Assembly: GCF_000413935.1 (NCBI RefSeq)
Contig: NZ_KE340380.1
Coordinates: 1-64,000, forward strand
Reading direction: 5' to 3'
Origin: Acinetobacter colistiniresistens
GTDB taxonomy: Bacteria > Pseudomonadota > Gammaproteobacteria > Pseudomonadales > Moraxellaceae
DNA length: 64,000 bases
The position numbers and the translations under genes were made by a program. A model generated the notes under the pieces. It did not search any database. It was given only the letters and a program-made list of their open reading frames with translations, and was not told the origin of the DNA. Shown here piece by piece: positions 17,447 through 27,350 of this stretch; position 1 is the stretch's first letter, and each line of letters starts with the position of its first letter.

Positions 17447-18526
17447 ATGCCAAAGCCGCCTAATTCCAGCAAGAGCAAGAAAAAGCCTAAAGCGAAACCG
17501 AAAGCCAGATTTTCTTTTTTTAAAGCCCTTTTGATCATCATTATTATTGCGCTATTGGGGATCTTTGGTGCTGTATGGTCAAGTTTATTTAAAAATTATC
17601 CTGTAGAAGGGAAGAAACAACTTCTGGTGATTTCTTCTGGTGATACCTATTCACGATTTATTGATCGTTTAGCCAAAGAAAATAAAGTGAACTTTCCAAT
17701 AGTTTTAAAGCTGTATCAGAAGTTTATGATTCATGACACCATGAAAGCGGGTGTCTATGAAATCGCAGAAGGCATGAGTATTCGTCAGGTCATGGATATG
17801 TTGGCTGATGCAGATAATGCACAGATGAATCGTATTTTGGTGATTGAAGGGACAACTTTTTCACAGCTGATCCAGAGTTTGAGAAAAGATCCGAATGTGA
17901 CCAATACCTTACTCGATCTTCCGCACAGTGAGCTATTAAAGCAGTTAAATATTCCGTATACGCATCCAGAAGGTCTGTTTGCACCAGACACTTACTTCTT
18001 TGCCAAAGGTGAGACAGATAAAAAAATCTTAACTGATTTATACCGCCGTCAAATGAAATCACTGGATGAAGCATGGGCCAAGAAAGCACCGAATTTACCG
18101 TATAAAGATAAGTATGAAGCGTTGATCATGGCTTCTATTATCGAGAAAGAAACCAGTTTAGACAGTGAGTTAGAACAGGTTTCAGGTGTATTTGTGCGTC
18201 GCTTAAAAATCGGGATGCGTTTGCAAACAGATCCAACCGTGATTTATGGCATGGGTGAAAATTATAAAGGCAATATCACCCGTAATGACTTACGCACCCC
18301 AACTGCATATAACACTTATACGATCAATGGGTTACCACCAACACCAATTGCTTTACCGGGCAAAAAAGCAATCGAAGCTGCAATGCATCCTGATGATGCC
18401 AAAAATATTTATTTTGTTGCGACAGGTAATGGTGGACATAAATTTACAGCGTCTTTAGACGATCATAATCGGGCAGTGCAAGAATATTTAACTGTACTAC
18501 GTTCAAAGAAAAAGCAGGGCGAATAA
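17447..18526 (+). CDS. mltG: endolytic murein transglycosylase MltG
   Basis: Cleaves nascent glycan strands at the inner membrane and so sets strand length. About 359 residues: a lysine- and proline-rich cytoplasmic tail (KPPNSSKSKKKPKAKPKAR), one membrane helix (ALLIIIIIALLGIFGAVW, residues about 27-44), then the periplasmic YceG domain with IEGTTFSQL and the catalytic-glutamate segment IMASIIEKETS near residue 224, and LRTPTAYNTYTINGLPPTPI. I chose ATG 17447, one base after the pabC stop, over the TTG at 17438. Confidence 0.93.
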   Translation: MPKPPNSSKSKKKPKAKPKARFSFFKALLIIIIIALLGIFGAVWSSLFKNYPVEGKKQLLVISSGDTYSRFIDRLAKENKVNFPIVLKLYQKFMIHDTMKAGVYEIAEGMSIRQVMDMLADADNAQMNRILVIEGTTFSQLIQSLRKDPNVTNTLLDLPHSELLKQLNIPYTHPEGLFAPDTYFFAKGETDKKILTDLYRRQMKSLDEAWAKKAPNLPYKDKYEALIMASIIEKETSLDSELEQVSGVFVRRLKIGMRLQTDPTVIYGMGENYKGNITRNDLRTPTAYNTYTINGLPPTPIALPGKKAIEAAMHPDDAKNIYFVATGNGGHKFTASLDDHNRAVQEYLTVLRSKKKQGE

Positions 18527-19125
18527 TGTTTATTAGTTTTGAAGGGACGGAAGGTGTAGGCAAGACTACATTGATTCGTAAAATTCATCAGTACTTTGAA
18601 CAGCAAGGTAAGGAAGTGGTATTAACCCGTGAGCCGGGTGGAACACCCTTGGCTGAGCAGATCCGTTCGCTATTATTGGCTGTGAATCATGAAGAGCAAA
18701 TGAGTCATGATACTGAGCTACTCTTGATTTATGCCGCACGTGCACAGCATTTACAGCAAGTGATTTTACCTGCATTACAGGCAGGCAAGATTGTATTAAG
18801 TGATCGTTTTACCGATGCCAGCTTTGCTTATCAGTGTTCTGGACGTGGTTTAAGCCAAGAAAAGTTGCAACTGTTGAATCAAACTTTTGTCGCGAAAATG
18901 CCCAATATTACTTTTTGGCTGGATGCGCCAATTGAGTTGGGGATGACCCGTGCTCGAGAGCGTGGCGCCTTGGATCGTTTTGAGCAAGAGAAATTAAGTT
19001 TCTTTGCTAAAGTTCGTGCAGGTTATGAGACTTTATGGCAAGCAGAGCCTGAACGGATGAAGCGATTGGATGCGACACAGAATGCGGATGTTGTGTTTGA
19101 AGATGCTTTGCAATATTTGAGATAG
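18526..19125 (+). CDS. tmk: thymidylate kinase Tmk
   Basis: Phosphorylates dTMP to dTDP. The P-loop FEGTEGVGKTT is at residues 4-14, the DRX motif is SDRFTDASFAYQ near 91, and the LID region is RARERGALDRFEQE near 142. 199 residues, standard. It overlaps the mltG stop by one base (TAATG), implying coupled translation. In many gammaproteobacteria holB comes next; here the unit ends with a palindromic element. Confidence 0.96.
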   Translation: MFISFEGTEGVGKTTLIRKIHQYFEQQGKEVVLTREPGGTPLAEQIRSLLLAVNHEEQMSHDTELLLIYAARAQHLQQVILPALQAGKIVLSDRFTDASFAYQCSGRGLSQEKLQLLNQTFVAKMPNITFWLDAPIELGMTRARERGALDRFEQEKLSFFAKVRAGYETLWQAEPERMKRLDATQNADVVFEDALQYLR

Positions 19126-19201
19126 GCCTTAAGCAATATCCAGTCCGAAAATAGCCTGATTTTTAGTATTTGAATTCAAGTTGTTATTTGCTATCGAGAT
19201 C

Positions 19202-19295
19202 GGCGGCATGGATGCCGCCAAGTTGGGCAGGGGTAACAAGGATGTACCCTCTGTCCAACAAGGGATTTTTGATTACTTTGATCCTTCAAAGTAAT
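19202..19295. repeat. three-hairpin palindromic element downstream of tmk
   Basis: Consecutive inverted repeats: GGCGGCATGGATGCCGCC (19202-19219), an imperfect long stem from TTGGGCAGGG (19223) to CCTCTGTCCAA (19258), and ATTACTTTG/CAAAGTAAT (19272-19295, 9-bp arms). There is no T-run, so it is not a plain terminator. The GGCGGC palindrome contrasts with the AT-rich surroundings, a hallmark of REP-type units. Copy number in the genome cannot be seen from here. Confidence 0.55.
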
Positions 19296-19354
19296 GTATT
19301 GCCCATACAAATAGTATTTAATTATTCTGACTATATAAGATAAGGCAGTGACAA

Positions 19355-19399
19355 TTAAAAAATAATTGGTGAATAAATTGAGAATTATTCATTCACCAA
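19355..19399 (-). terminator. intrinsic terminator overlapping the nadB stop codon
   Basis: On the minus strand the last nadB codons form the 5' arm TTGGTGAAT and the 3' arm ATTCACCAA lies past the stop, followed by TTATTTTTT. The stem has 9-bp arms (19391-19399 and 19366-19374). Confidence 0.7.
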
Positions 19400-21016
19400 C
19401 GGCTGTTCCACTTTAAAATTCGGTGGCGTTAACACCGTTTTGCGAATCTCATTTGAGAGTTCAGGATAATCCAGTGTGTAATGTAGACCACGTGATTCCT
19501 TACGTTCCATTGCACAACGTACAATCATTTCTGAAACTAAAACCAAGTTACGCAATTCAATCAGATTCTTACTGACACGATAATCCTGATAATACTCAGT
19601 GATTTCACGTTTCAACATTTCAATACGGTGCAAGGCACGTTGTAAGCGTTTGGTGGTACGCACAATACCGACATAGTTCCACATGGTGGAACGTAGCTCA
19701 TCCCAATTTTGCAGAATCACCACGTCTTCATCGGCATCGGTGACTTGGGTTTCGTCCCATGTTGGAACATCAGGGAATTTAAACTCAGCATCAAATTTTT
19801 GTTGGATATCTTCTGCTGCACTCATGCCATAAACGAAACATTCAAGTAAGGAGTTACTCGCCATGCGGTTAGCGCCGTGTAGACCGGTATATGAGGTCTC
19901 ACCAATTGCATATAAACCGTCTAAATCAGTTTGGCTATGTTCATCCACCACTACACCGCCACAGGTGTAATGCGCTGCAGGCACAACTGGGATCATATCT
20001 TTGGTGATATCAATGCCAAGCTCAAGCAAACGTGCATATAGGGTCGGGAAGTGTTCGATAATGAATTCTGGAGATTTATGGGTGATGTCTAACCAAACAT
20101 GACGAATCCCTAAGCGTTTGATTTCATGGTCGATGGTACGTGCCACAATATCACGCGGCGCGAGTTCAGCACGTTCATCAAAACGCAGCATAAAACGTTC
20201 GCCGTCTGGTAAGCGTAAATAAGCACCTTCACCACGCATTGCTTCGGTAATTAGGAAAGAACGGGCTTTCGGGTGATATAAACAAGTTGGATGGAATTGG
20301 TTAAATTCCATATTGGCGACACGACATCCCGCACGATAAGCCATGGCAATCCCATCGCCTGTTGCGATGTCTGGGTTTGAGGTGTATAGATACGCTTTCA
20401 TTGCACCACCACAGGCAAGTGCAGTAAATGGTGCTAAGAAAGTATGAACCTGTTCGTTGGTTTCATCTAAAGCATAAAGACCGATTGATCGATTGGCTTG
20501 GTCTTGATGGCCAAGTTTATGCAGAGTAATTAAATCAATCGCAATATAATTTTCAAAAATCGTAATATTTTTTCGTTCTTTGGCGCGTTCAACCAAGGTG
20601 GTTGAAATGGCTTTACCAGTGGCATCGGCAGAGTGAATGATACGACGTTGTGAGTGGCCACCTTCACGGGTCAGGTGTAACTGCTCATCATCATCTAAAG
20701 TAAATTGCACGCCTTGCTTAAGCAGGAAGTCAACCGAAGGTTTACCACCTTCAACGGTATGTTTTACAGCATCCAACTCGCAAAGATGACCGCCTGCAAT
20801 CATAGTGTCATTAATGTGTTGTTGAATAGAATCTGTTTCGTCTAAGACTGCAGCAACACCGCCTTGCGCATAGAAGGTACTGGCCTCTGTCAATGCTGCC
20901 TTGGCTAAAATTGCAATGTTGTAATGACTTGGTAAAGAGAGTGCGAGGCTTAAACCTGCACCACCACTGCCCACAATAATCACATCAAAATGGTGAATTG
21001 TTTTTAAATCAGGCAT
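19385..21016 (-). CDS. nadB: L-aspartate oxidase NadB
   Basis: A flavoenzyme that oxidises L-aspartate to iminoaspartate, the first step of de novo NAD synthesis. The N-terminal FAD-binding [11 protein letters not shown] starts near residue 16. Family motifs follow: [16 protein letters not shown] near 42, [27 protein letters not shown] near 236, and [26 protein letters not shown] spanning 344-370, including the active-site arginine region [13 protein letters not shown]. 543 residues, full length. It reads away from the htrA-like gene. A 16-bp palindrome lies 44 bp upstream of its start. Confidence 0.96.
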   Translation of the reverse strand: MPDLKTIHHFDVIIVGSGGAGLSLALSLPSHYNIAILAKAALTEASTFYAQGGVAAVLDETDSIQQHINDTMIAGGHLCELDAVKHTVEGGKPSVDFLLKQGVQFTLDDDEQLHLTREGGHSQRRIIHSADATGKAISTTLVERAKERKNITIFENYIAIDLITLHKLGHQDQANRSIGLYALDETNEQVHTFLAPFTALACGGAMKAYLYTSNPDIATGDGIAMAYRAGCRVANMEFNQFHPTCLYHPKARSFLITEAMRGEGAYLRLPDGERFMLRFDERAELAPRDIVARTIDHEIKRLGIRHVWLDITHKSPEFIIEHFPTLYARLLELGIDITKDMIPVVPAAHYTCGGVVVDEHSQTDLDGLYAIGETSYTGLHGANRMASNSLLECFVYGMSAAEDIQQKFDAEFKFPDVPTWDETQVTDADEDVVILQNWDELRSTMWNYVGIVRTTKRLQRALHRIEMLKREITEYYQDYRVSKNLIELRNLVLVSEMIVRCAMERKESRGLHYTLDYPELSNEIRKTVLTPPNFKVEQPLVNE

Positions 21017-21397
21017 GTCGTCGATCTGCTTCAGTTTTAAACGTTCGCTAATGACACCGCTTTTTGATCAAAAAGGCAAGGGCTAATCTGCCTAGAATTG
21101 AATGAATTTTTAGCGAATGCGATTTATTTACTTATTAATTTTTGCCCCAATTGTATGAATGTGAAAATGATTACGTTTCAATACATTGTTTTAATCTGTG
21201 ATTAAGCTCCCCAAGATAAAACCATTCTTAGACAGTGGATCATGGCGTGTTTCTCCATAGTTTATTCACATTTCATCATTCTAGATCGTTGTATGCATTG
21301 AAAATATAAACATATTTTTACGAAAAGAATGGTAGGGTTATGCTAAAAACATAGACCTAAATCTTATTTTAATCATCAGTATGTGGGTTCTTGCTTC
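21017..21397. other. divergent promoter region between nadB and the HtrA gene
   Basis: This 381-bp region has no gene. It contains the perfect 16-bp palindrome CTTTTTGATCAAAAAG at 21060-21075, near the nadB start, and otherwise AT-rich sequence that must carry both promoters. No named operator is recognised. Confidence 0.5.
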
Positions 21398-22774
21398 ATG
21401 AAAAGTCGCTATTTACAACAAGGAATGTATGCTGCGGTATTTACGATAGCAGCATCTCAAGTCAATGCTGCATCGCCAGTAGATTTTTCAAATCTGGTTG
21501 AGCAGGTCAGCCCTGCTGTTGTGAGTGTCAATGTTGTAAAGAAAATGACTCAGGAAGAGTTATTGCAACAACAAGTCCCTGAAATTTTACGTCGTTTTTT
21601 TGGTAATCAGGTGATTATCCCACAACAGCAGGGGCCTCAAGAAAAAACTGGCTATGGCAGTGCATTTTTTATTGGTAAGGACGGTTATTTATTAACGAAT
21701 CGTCACGTGGTTGAAAATGCTTCCCGTATCAGTATTATCCTGAATGATCGTCGAGAATTAGATGCCACGCTCGTTGGAAGTGATGAGCGTACCGATATTG
21801 CGCTACTCAAAGTCACTGGAAATAACTTTCCAGAGTTAAAAATTGGTAATGTCGATCAACTTCGTGTGGGTGAACCTGTATTGGCAATTGGTTCACCATT
21901 CGGTTTTGACTACTCGGCTTCGGCGGGGATTGTCAGTGCGAAATCACGTAATATGAGTGGTGAAACGTCTGTTCCCTTTATTCAAACGGACGCTGCTCTG
22001 AATCCGGGTAACTCAGGTGGTCCATTGTTCAACCAACGTGGTGAGGTTGTTGGGGTGAATTCACGTATCTTCAGTGGTACGGGCGGCTATATGGGCTTAT
22101 CCTTCTCGATTCCGATCGATGTGGCAATGGATGTTGTACAGCAGTTGAAAACAACAGGTAAGGTGACTCGCTCATATCTTGGTATTATGATGCAGGATAT
22201 TGATCGTAATCTGGCAGAAGCCTATAAGTTACCGAAACCAGAAGGTTCTTTGATTACTCAGGTTGCACCGAAATCGCCAGCAGAAAAAGCAGGTCTGAAA
22301 TCGGGCGATGTGATTTTGAAAGCCAATGGTGCTTCAATTTCACGTACCAGCGATTTACTTTACTCACTTAACCGTATTGCGCCGAATCAAACGGTTCAAT
22401 TAGAAATTCTGCGTGATGATAAAACACGTACGATCTCAGCAACATTGGGCACTGCGCCAGATGATACGGCTGCTGATGCTGAGAAAAATAACCCGACTAG
22501 TGGTTTGGGTATGAGTATTCGTGATTTAAGCGCAGCTGAACAAGCGCGTTTAGATGTGCGTGGTGGTATCTTGATTCAAGATGTGAAGCGTGGCGGTACG
22601 GCTTCTTTATCCAATCTGGTTGCTGGTGATGTGATTGTACAAGTGAATGGTACAGCAATTACCAATAGCCAGCAGTTTGCAAGAACGGTTTCGGCTTTGC
22701 CGAAGAATAGTGTTGCGCGTGTAACGATTATTCGCCAAGGTCAACGTGCAATCCTTGGGTTGCGTTTACCTTAA
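21398..22774 (+). CDS. periplasmic serine endoprotease of the DegP/HtrA family
   Basis: A quality-control protease that degrades misfolded envelope proteins. From ATG 21398 it is 458 residues with a signal peptide (to about residue 25, cleaved after QVNA). The protease domain has the catalytic triad: His in LLTNRHVVENA, Asp in DERTDIALLKV, Ser in NPGNSGGPLFN. Two PDZ domains follow: the first around SYLGIMMQDIDRNLAEAY to LRDDKTRTISA, the second around GLGMSIRDLSAAEQARL to the end. The layout matches DegP, DegQ and MucD; MucD-type is most likely but not proven. A terminator follows at 22804. Confidence 0.93.
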   Translation: MKSRYLQQGMYAAVFTIAASQVNAASPVDFSNLVEQVSPAVVSVNVVKKMTQEELLQQQVPEILRRFFGNQVIIPQQQGPQEKTGYGSAFFIGKDGYLLTNRHVVENASRISIILNDRRELDATLVGSDERTDIALLKVTGNNFPELKIGNVDQLRVGEPVLAIGSPFGFDYSASAGIVSAKSRNMSGETSVPFIQTDAALNPGNSGGPLFNQRGEVVGVNSRIFSGTGGYMGLSFSIPIDVAMDVVQQLKTTGKVTRSYLGIMMQDIDRNLAEAYKLPKPEGSLITQVAPKSPAEKAGLKSGDVILKANGASISRTSDLLYSLNRIAPNQTVQLEILRDDKTRTISATLGTAPDDTAADAEKNNPTSGLGMSIRDLSAAEQARLDVRGGILIQDVKRGGTASLSNLVAGDVIVQVNGTAITNSQQFARTVSALPKNSVARVTIIRQGQRAILGLRLP

Positions 22775-22803
22775 GATTTAAATTTTATTGAATACTACTT
22801 AAA

Positions 22804-22833
22804 TAAAAACCACTCTAGAATTAGGGTGGTTTT
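22804..22833 (+). terminator. intrinsic terminator after the HtrA gene
   Basis: Arms AAAAACCAC (22804-22812) and GTGGTTTTT (22825-22833), 30 bp after the stop codon, running into a T-rich stretch. Confidence 0.8.
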
Positions 22834-22905
22834 TATTTTGAAATCCTGTTGTGTTTAGACTAGTGTAGCTAGCGAAACGTTGGTCGTGATGAAATACGCA
22901 AAATT

Positions 22906-23361
22906 ATGAGTACGATTTTTGATCTAAAAATACAAGTTCAGCCTAAACATATTGATGTATTGGGGCATGTCAATAACGTTATGTATATCCAGTGGATGCA
23001 AGATGTTGCTTCAGCACATATCGAGACATTGGGTTTAGGTCTAGCTCAATATCTAGAGCTGAAACATGCCATGGTGGCAGTTGAACATCATGTGCAATAT
23101 CGTAAGGCAGCACTGGAAGGTGAGGAAGTCATTTTACGGACATGGCTGGATGATATTAATGCCCTCTATTCATTCCGCCAGTATGCGTTCTATCGCCCTA
23201 AAGATCAGAGTATTTTATTTGTTGGTAATACCAAATGGGCCTGTATTGAAATCGAAACAGGTCGACCAAAACGAATGTCACCGAGTTTTACCCAAGCTTA
23301 TCAGCCGATTGCTACGGATTTAGATCCGATGGATTTCTCTATTTCATATGAAGCAGTTTGA
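22906..23361 (+). CDS. acyl-CoA thioesterase, 4HBT/YbgC-like hotdog fold
   Basis: A 151-residue single-hotdog protein. The catalytic-region motif is VQPKHIDVLGHVNNVMYIQWMQD (residues about 11-33); in the 4HBT branch an aspartate in this position (HIDVLGHVNN) is the catalytic residue. The later VEHHVQYRKAALEGEEVILRTW is the usual central strand. It probably hydrolyses a short or aromatic acyl-CoA thioester. It stands alone between the HtrA gene and lepA, with no recognisable co-regulated partner. Confidence 0.85.
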   Translation: MSTIFDLKIQVQPKHIDVLGHVNNVMYIQWMQDVASAHIETLGLGLAQYLELKHAMVAVEHHVQYRKAALEGEEVILRTWLDDINALYSFRQYAFYRPKDQSILFVGNTKWACIEIETGRPKRMSPSFTQAYQPIATDLDPMDFSISYEAV

Positions 23362-23415
23362 TTGACTTAAATGTGAGTAAATTGTTCAGTCTTAGCAATG
23401 AAAGCTTTTATTATT

Positions 23416-23447
23416 TTGAATACTTTGAAAAGCTGTTCTGTTATAAT
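23416..23447 (+). promoter_or_regulatory. probable sigma-70 promoter of lepA
   Basis: A perfect -10 TATAAT at 23442-23447 stands 78 bp before the lepA ATG. A -35-like TTGAAT begins at 23416, with a 20-bp spacer that is longer than ideal, so the -10 is the reliable part. Confidence 0.45.
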
Positions 23448-23524
23448 CCCGAGCAATTTTATTAAACCATTTGGCTCATTACTTTTCTTAAGTACAGAGC
23501 GTTCTATTTTTCTTAAGGTAACCC

Positions 23525-25342
23525 ATGGCGCAAGCTAAAAAATCCGTAGATATCAAAAATATACGCAATTTCTCGATCATTGCTCATATTGACCATGGTA
23601 AGTCGACTTTGGCTGACCGTTTTATTCAAATGTGCGGTGGCTTACAAGATCGTGAGATGCAAGCTCAAGTATTAGACTCTATGGAGCTTGAGCGTGAACG
23701 TGGGATTACCATTAAGGCTGCATCGGTAACCTTGTACTACACGCATCCAAATGGCCAAGAATATCAATTGAATTTTATTGATACTCCAGGGCACGTTGAC
23801 TTCTCTTATGAAGTATCACGTTCTTTAGCAGCCTGTGAAGGTGCATTGTTGGTCGTAGATGCTGCGCAAGGTGTTGAAGCACAGTCTGTCGCAAACTGCT
23901 ATACCGCAATTGAACAAGGCCTGGAAGTTTTACCGATCTTAAACAAAATTGATTTACCACAAGCAGAACCAGAGCGTGTAATTCACGAAATTGAAGAAAT
24001 TATCGGAATTGAAGCGACGGATGCACCGACCTGTTCAGCAAAAACAGGTTTAGGGGTTGAGGGTGTTTTAGAACGTTTGGTGGATGTGATTCCTGCACCA
24101 GAAGGTGATCGTGATGCACCTTTACAAGCATTGATTATCGACTCATGGTTTGATAATTACCTTGGTGTTGTATCGTTGGTTCGTATTAAACAAGGTCGTA
24201 TCCGTAAGGGCGACAAGATGTTGGTGAAATCGACAGGCCAAACACATCCAGTAACTTCAGTGGGTGTATTTAATCCGAAGCATACCGAAACTGACATCCT
24301 CGAAGCGGGTGAAGTGGGCTTCGTGATTGCAGGGATTAAAGATATTTTTGGTGCGCCAGTGGGGGATACGATTACGCTTGCAGCAACACCAGAAGTTACA
24401 ACTTTACCAGGTTTTAAAAAGGTTAAGCCACAGGTCTATGCGGGTCTGTTCCCGATTGATTCAAGTGACTTCGAGCCGTTCCGTGAAGCGCTGCAAAAAT
24501 TACAGATCAATGACTCGGCTTTATTTTTCGAGCCTGAAAGTTCGGATGCATTGGGCTTCGGTTTCCGTTGCGGCTTCTTGGGCATGCTGCACATGGAAAT
24601 CGTACAAGAGCGCTTAGAACGTGAATACGATCTGGATCTGATCAGTTCTGCACCAACGGTTATTTATGAAGCATTGACCAAGAAAGGCGATATTATTTAT
24701 ATCGACAGCCCTTCAAAAATGCCTGATGGTTCAACGGTTGAAGATCTACGTGAACCAATTGCTGAATGTCATATTCTGGTGCCGCAAGAATATCTGGGTA
24801 ACGTCATGACTTTGTGTATTGAGCGTCGTGGCGTACAAAAAGACATGAAGTTCTTGGGTAATCAAGTGTCAATTACCTTTGAAATTCCAATGGCAGAAGT
24901 GGTCATGGATTTCTTTGATAAATTAAAATCGTGCTCGCGTGGTTTTGCTTCACTAGACTATAACTTTGTGCGTTTCGAGAGTTCAGCTCTGGTTAAGGTT
25001 GATGTTTTAATCAATAGCGAAAAGGTTGATGCCTTGGCAATGATCTGTCACCGTCAAGACGCGCGCCATCGTGGTATTGCATTGGTTGAGAAGATGAAAG
25101 ATCTGATTCCTCGCCAAATGTATGATGTTGCGATTCAGGCGGCGATTGGTGCGCAAATCATTGCTCGTTCTACTGTAAAAGCCATGCGTAAAAACGTATT
25201 GGCAAAATGTTATGGTGGTGACGTGTCACGTAAGAAGAAACTTCTTGCGAAGCAGAAAGAAGGTAAGAAGCGTATGAAGCAAGTGGGAAGTGTTGAAATC
25301 CCACAAGAGGCATTCTTAGCTGTATTGAAAGTTGATCGATAA
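23525..25342 (+). CDS. lepA: elongation factor 4 (LepA)
   Basis: A ribosomal back-translocase GTPase, 605 residues. The GTPase domain has [14 protein letters not shown] (about 19-32), the switch I region [27 protein letters not shown], and [13 protein letters not shown]. The EF-G-like domains and the LepA-specific C-terminal domain ([20 protein letters not shown] near 400; [24 protein letters not shown] near the end) are all present. It heads a nine-gene cluster with lepB, DUF4845, rnc, era, a lipoprotein, recO, pdxJ and miaE, a common arrangement. Confidence 0.98.
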   Translation: MAQAKKSVDIKNIRNFSIIAHIDHGKSTLADRFIQMCGGLQDREMQAQVLDSMELERERGITIKAASVTLYYTHPNGQEYQLNFIDTPGHVDFSYEVSRSLAACEGALLVVDAAQGVEAQSVANCYTAIEQGLEVLPILNKIDLPQAEPERVIHEIEEIIGIEATDAPTCSAKTGLGVEGVLERLVDVIPAPEGDRDAPLQALIIDSWFDNYLGVVSLVRIKQGRIRKGDKMLVKSTGQTHPVTSVGVFNPKHTETDILEAGEVGFVIAGIKDIFGAPVGDTITLAATPEVTTLPGFKKVKPQVYAGLFPIDSSDFEPFREALQKLQINDSALFFEPESSDALGFGFRCGFLGMLHMEIVQERLEREYDLDLISSAPTVIYEALTKKGDIIYIDSPSKMPDGSTVEDLREPIAECHILVPQEYLGNVMTLCIERRGVQKDMKFLGNQVSITFEIPMAEVVMDFFDKLKSCSRGFASLDYNFVRFESSALVKVDVLINSEKVDALAMICHRQDARHRGIALVEKMKDLIPRQMYDVAIQAAIGAQIIARSTVKAMRKNVLAKCYGGDVSRKKKLLAKQKEGKKRMKQVGSVEIPQEAFLAVLKVDR

Positions 25343-25416
25343 AGAAACATGAGGCTGGGGAAACGTTTTGTTTTACCCAGTCGCGAGACGAGCAGTAAAA
25401 CTGCAAGAGAGGGTTT

Positions 25417-26280
25417 GTGGATTTTGATTTTAACTTGATTCTGGTACCAGCAACACTGATTTTCTTTTTAGTGTGGTTACTGGATAAGTTGGTATTCAAA
25501 CAACGTGCAACACGTGGGCGTAATCAAGAGAATTTTGTCATTACATGGGCATATGACTTTTGGCCAGTGTTAGCAGTCGTGCTCGTGCTACGTTCTTTCT
25601 TATATGAACCATTTAACATTCCATCAGATTCTATGGTCCCAACCTTGGAAACTGGTGATTTTATTTTGGTGAATAAGTTTGATTATGGTGTGCGTTTGCC
25701 TATCGTTAATTCTAAAATTATTGATGTCGGTGAACCCAAACGTGGTGAAGTGATTGTATTCCGTTATCCACCACAACCTACGATCAGCTATATTAAGCGT
25801 GTGGTGGGTTTACCAGGAGATCATATCCAGTTTAAAGAGGGGCAATTGGTCATTAATGGTCAACAAATTGCAAAGGTTGAGACACGATTTGCACGTGAAA
25901 AAGATCAGCAAGATACACCAACTGCACTTTACTTTAAAGAAACCTTGGGTGAACACCAGCATTTGATCCGTTACTTGGAAGGGCGAAATCCTTTGGTTGA
26001 GCAATTCCAGTTTGCACAATTGCGAGGTGCTGAAGCATTGATTCCATTTGTTGCCAAAGAAAATGATGTATTTATCAAAAGTAATGGGCAAGATTGGGAA
26101 GTCACTGTACCGAAAGGCCAATACTTTGCCATGGGCGATAACCGTGATCAAAGTGCAGACAGTCGTTTTTGGGGCTTTGTACCTGAGGCGAATTTAACAG
26201 GTCGCGCTTTTTATGTATGGATGCATAAAGAACCTGGTTTTAATCTTCCAAGTTTTAACCGAAATGGTAAGATTGACTAA
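25417..26280 (+). CDS. lepB: signal peptidase I LepB
   Basis: Cleaves signal peptides of exported proteins at the inner membrane. 287 residues, with membrane segments near 2-22 (FNLILVPATLIFFLVWLL) and near 46-62 (FWPVLAVVLVLRSFLYE). The catalytic serine is in IPSDSMVPTLETGDF, the lysine general base in SYIKRVVGLPGD, and the C-terminal box E is MGDNRDQSADSRFWGFV. The start is a GTG at 25417, preceded by the strong ribosome binding site GAGAGGG. It lies 74 bp downstream of lepA, in the standard order. Confidence 0.97.
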   Translation: MDFDFNLILVPATLIFFLVWLLDKLVFKQRATRGRNQENFVITWAYDFWPVLAVVLVLRSFLYEPFNIPSDSMVPTLETGDFILVNKFDYGVRLPIVNSKIIDVGEPKRGEVIVFRYPPQPTISYIKRVVGLPGDHIQFKEGQLVINGQQIAKVETRFAREKDQQDTPTALYFKETLGEHQHLIRYLEGRNPLVEQFQFAQLRGAEALIPFVAKENDVFIKSNGQDWEVTVPKGQYFAMGDNRDQSADSRFWGFVPEANLTGRAFYVWMHKEPGFNLPSFNRNGKID

Positions 26281-26304
26281 TAAAAATAGATAGGAAATAG
26301 ACAG

Positions 26305-26682
26305 ATGCGTAAATCTCAACAAGGGACTTCGTATATTGCAATTTTATTTGGGGTGGTGTTGTTTGCAATTGCTGTTAAGGCGGCAATTGCGATCTGGCCA
26401 GCATATTGGGACGATAAACTGATTAATACTCAGATTGAGGGTTTATTAAAAGAGAGCCCTCCGAATATTACGCCGAGTAAGTTCGCGTCTCAGATGGATC
26501 AGCGTTTTGATATGAACGGGATTCGTGATCTGCATTTTAAAGATATTGCGCAAGTGACTTATAAAGACGATCTTGTGGTGATGAAGAAGTATGAAATACG
26601 TAAGCCTTTCATGCTGAATATCAGTTTAGTTATGACCTTTGAGAAGACTTTTGACCAAAAATCTGCAAAACAAGCTCAATGA
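26305..26682 (+). CDS. DUF4845 domain protein, membrane-anchored
   Basis: A 125-residue protein with an N-terminal membrane segment (SYIAILFGVVLFAIAVKAAIAIW, residues about 8-30) and a periplasmic part with the family pattern SPPNITPSKFASQMDQRFDMNGI near 50-72. DUF4845 proteins are regularly found between lepB and rnc in gammaproteobacteria, and their function is unknown. The segment before the membrane helix (MRKSQQGTS) looks like a type IV pilin-like cytoplasmic start, but no pilin cleavage site is clear. Its 3' end overlaps the rnc start. Confidence 0.85.
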   Translation: MRKSQQGTSYIAILFGVVLFAIAVKAAIAIWPAYWDDKLINTQIEGLLKESPPNITPSKFASQMDQRFDMNGIRDLHFKDIAQVTYKDDLVVMKKYEIRKPFMLNISLVMTFEKTFDQKSAKQAQ

Positions 26683-27346
26683 TACACGGCTGCAAGGGCG
26701 CTTAGGTCACCAGTTTAAACAGTTTGACTTGTTAAAACTGGCTTTGACCCATCGCTCGGTCAGCCATAAACATAATTATGAACGCCTAGAGTTTCTAGGC
26801 GATTCATTATTAGGGATGATCGTCGCAAATTATTTGTACAATGCCTATCCATTGGAAAATGAAGGTCGTTTAACGCGAATGCGTGCGACTTTGGTTCGAC
26901 AGGAAGCGTTGGGAAAAATCGCAAATGATTTGCAACTAAGCCGGTCATTAATTTTAAGCACAGGCGAGTTAAAATCTGGTGGACATCACCGCGAGTCGAT
27001 TTTGGCGGATACCGTAGAAGCCATCATTGGTGCTATTTATTTAGACAGCAATGATCTCAACTTACTGGAACGCATTGTGCTAAAATGGTATGAACCATAT
27101 CTGGATCATATCGAACCGACAGATCAACTGAAAGACCCGAAATCACGTTTGCAAGAGTATTTACAAGCACGTAAAAAACCTCTCCCAGTTTACGAGGTTG
27201 TAGATATTCAAGGTGATGCCCCGAACCAACATTTCAAAGTGGAATGTGATGTAACGGGATTGCCAAAAATTATAGGCGAGGGCTCAAGTCGTCGTTTTGC
27301 CGAACAAACGGCAGCGGCAGAGATTTTAAAATTATTGGAGCAATAA
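26651..27346 (+). CDS. rnc: ribonuclease III
   Basis: Cleaves double-stranded RNA in rRNA and mRNA processing. The catalytic signature [13 protein letters not shown] is near residue 45, the second acidic site is [13 protein letters not shown] near 115, and the C-terminal double-stranded RNA-binding domain runs from [22 protein letters not shown] to the end. Start codons are unusual: a TTG at 26651 (LTKNLQNKL) has GAGAAGA upstream at good spacing and is preferred; another TTG at 26639 has no such site. Either way the gene begins inside the DUF4845 frame, so it is translationally coupled. Confidence 0.94.
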   Translation: MTKNLQNKLNDTRLQGRLGHQFKQFDLLKLALTHRSVSHKHNYERLEFLGDSLLGMIVANYLYNAYPLENEGRLTRMRATLVRQEALGKIANDLQLSRSLILSTGELKSGGHHRESILADTVEAIIGAIYLDSNDLNLLERIVLKWYEPYLDHIEPTDQLKDPKSRLQEYLQARKKPLPVYEVVDIQGDAPNQHFKVECDVTGLPKIIGEGSSRRFAEQTAAAEILKLLEQ

Positions 27347-27350
27347 CCTG

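Noticed and set aside
4427-25365. Shared 13-mer TGAGGCTGGGGAA downstream of nadM (about 4425) and lepA (about 25350)
   Set aside because: A repeat this short is expected by chance many times in 64 kb and no longer similarity surrounds it.
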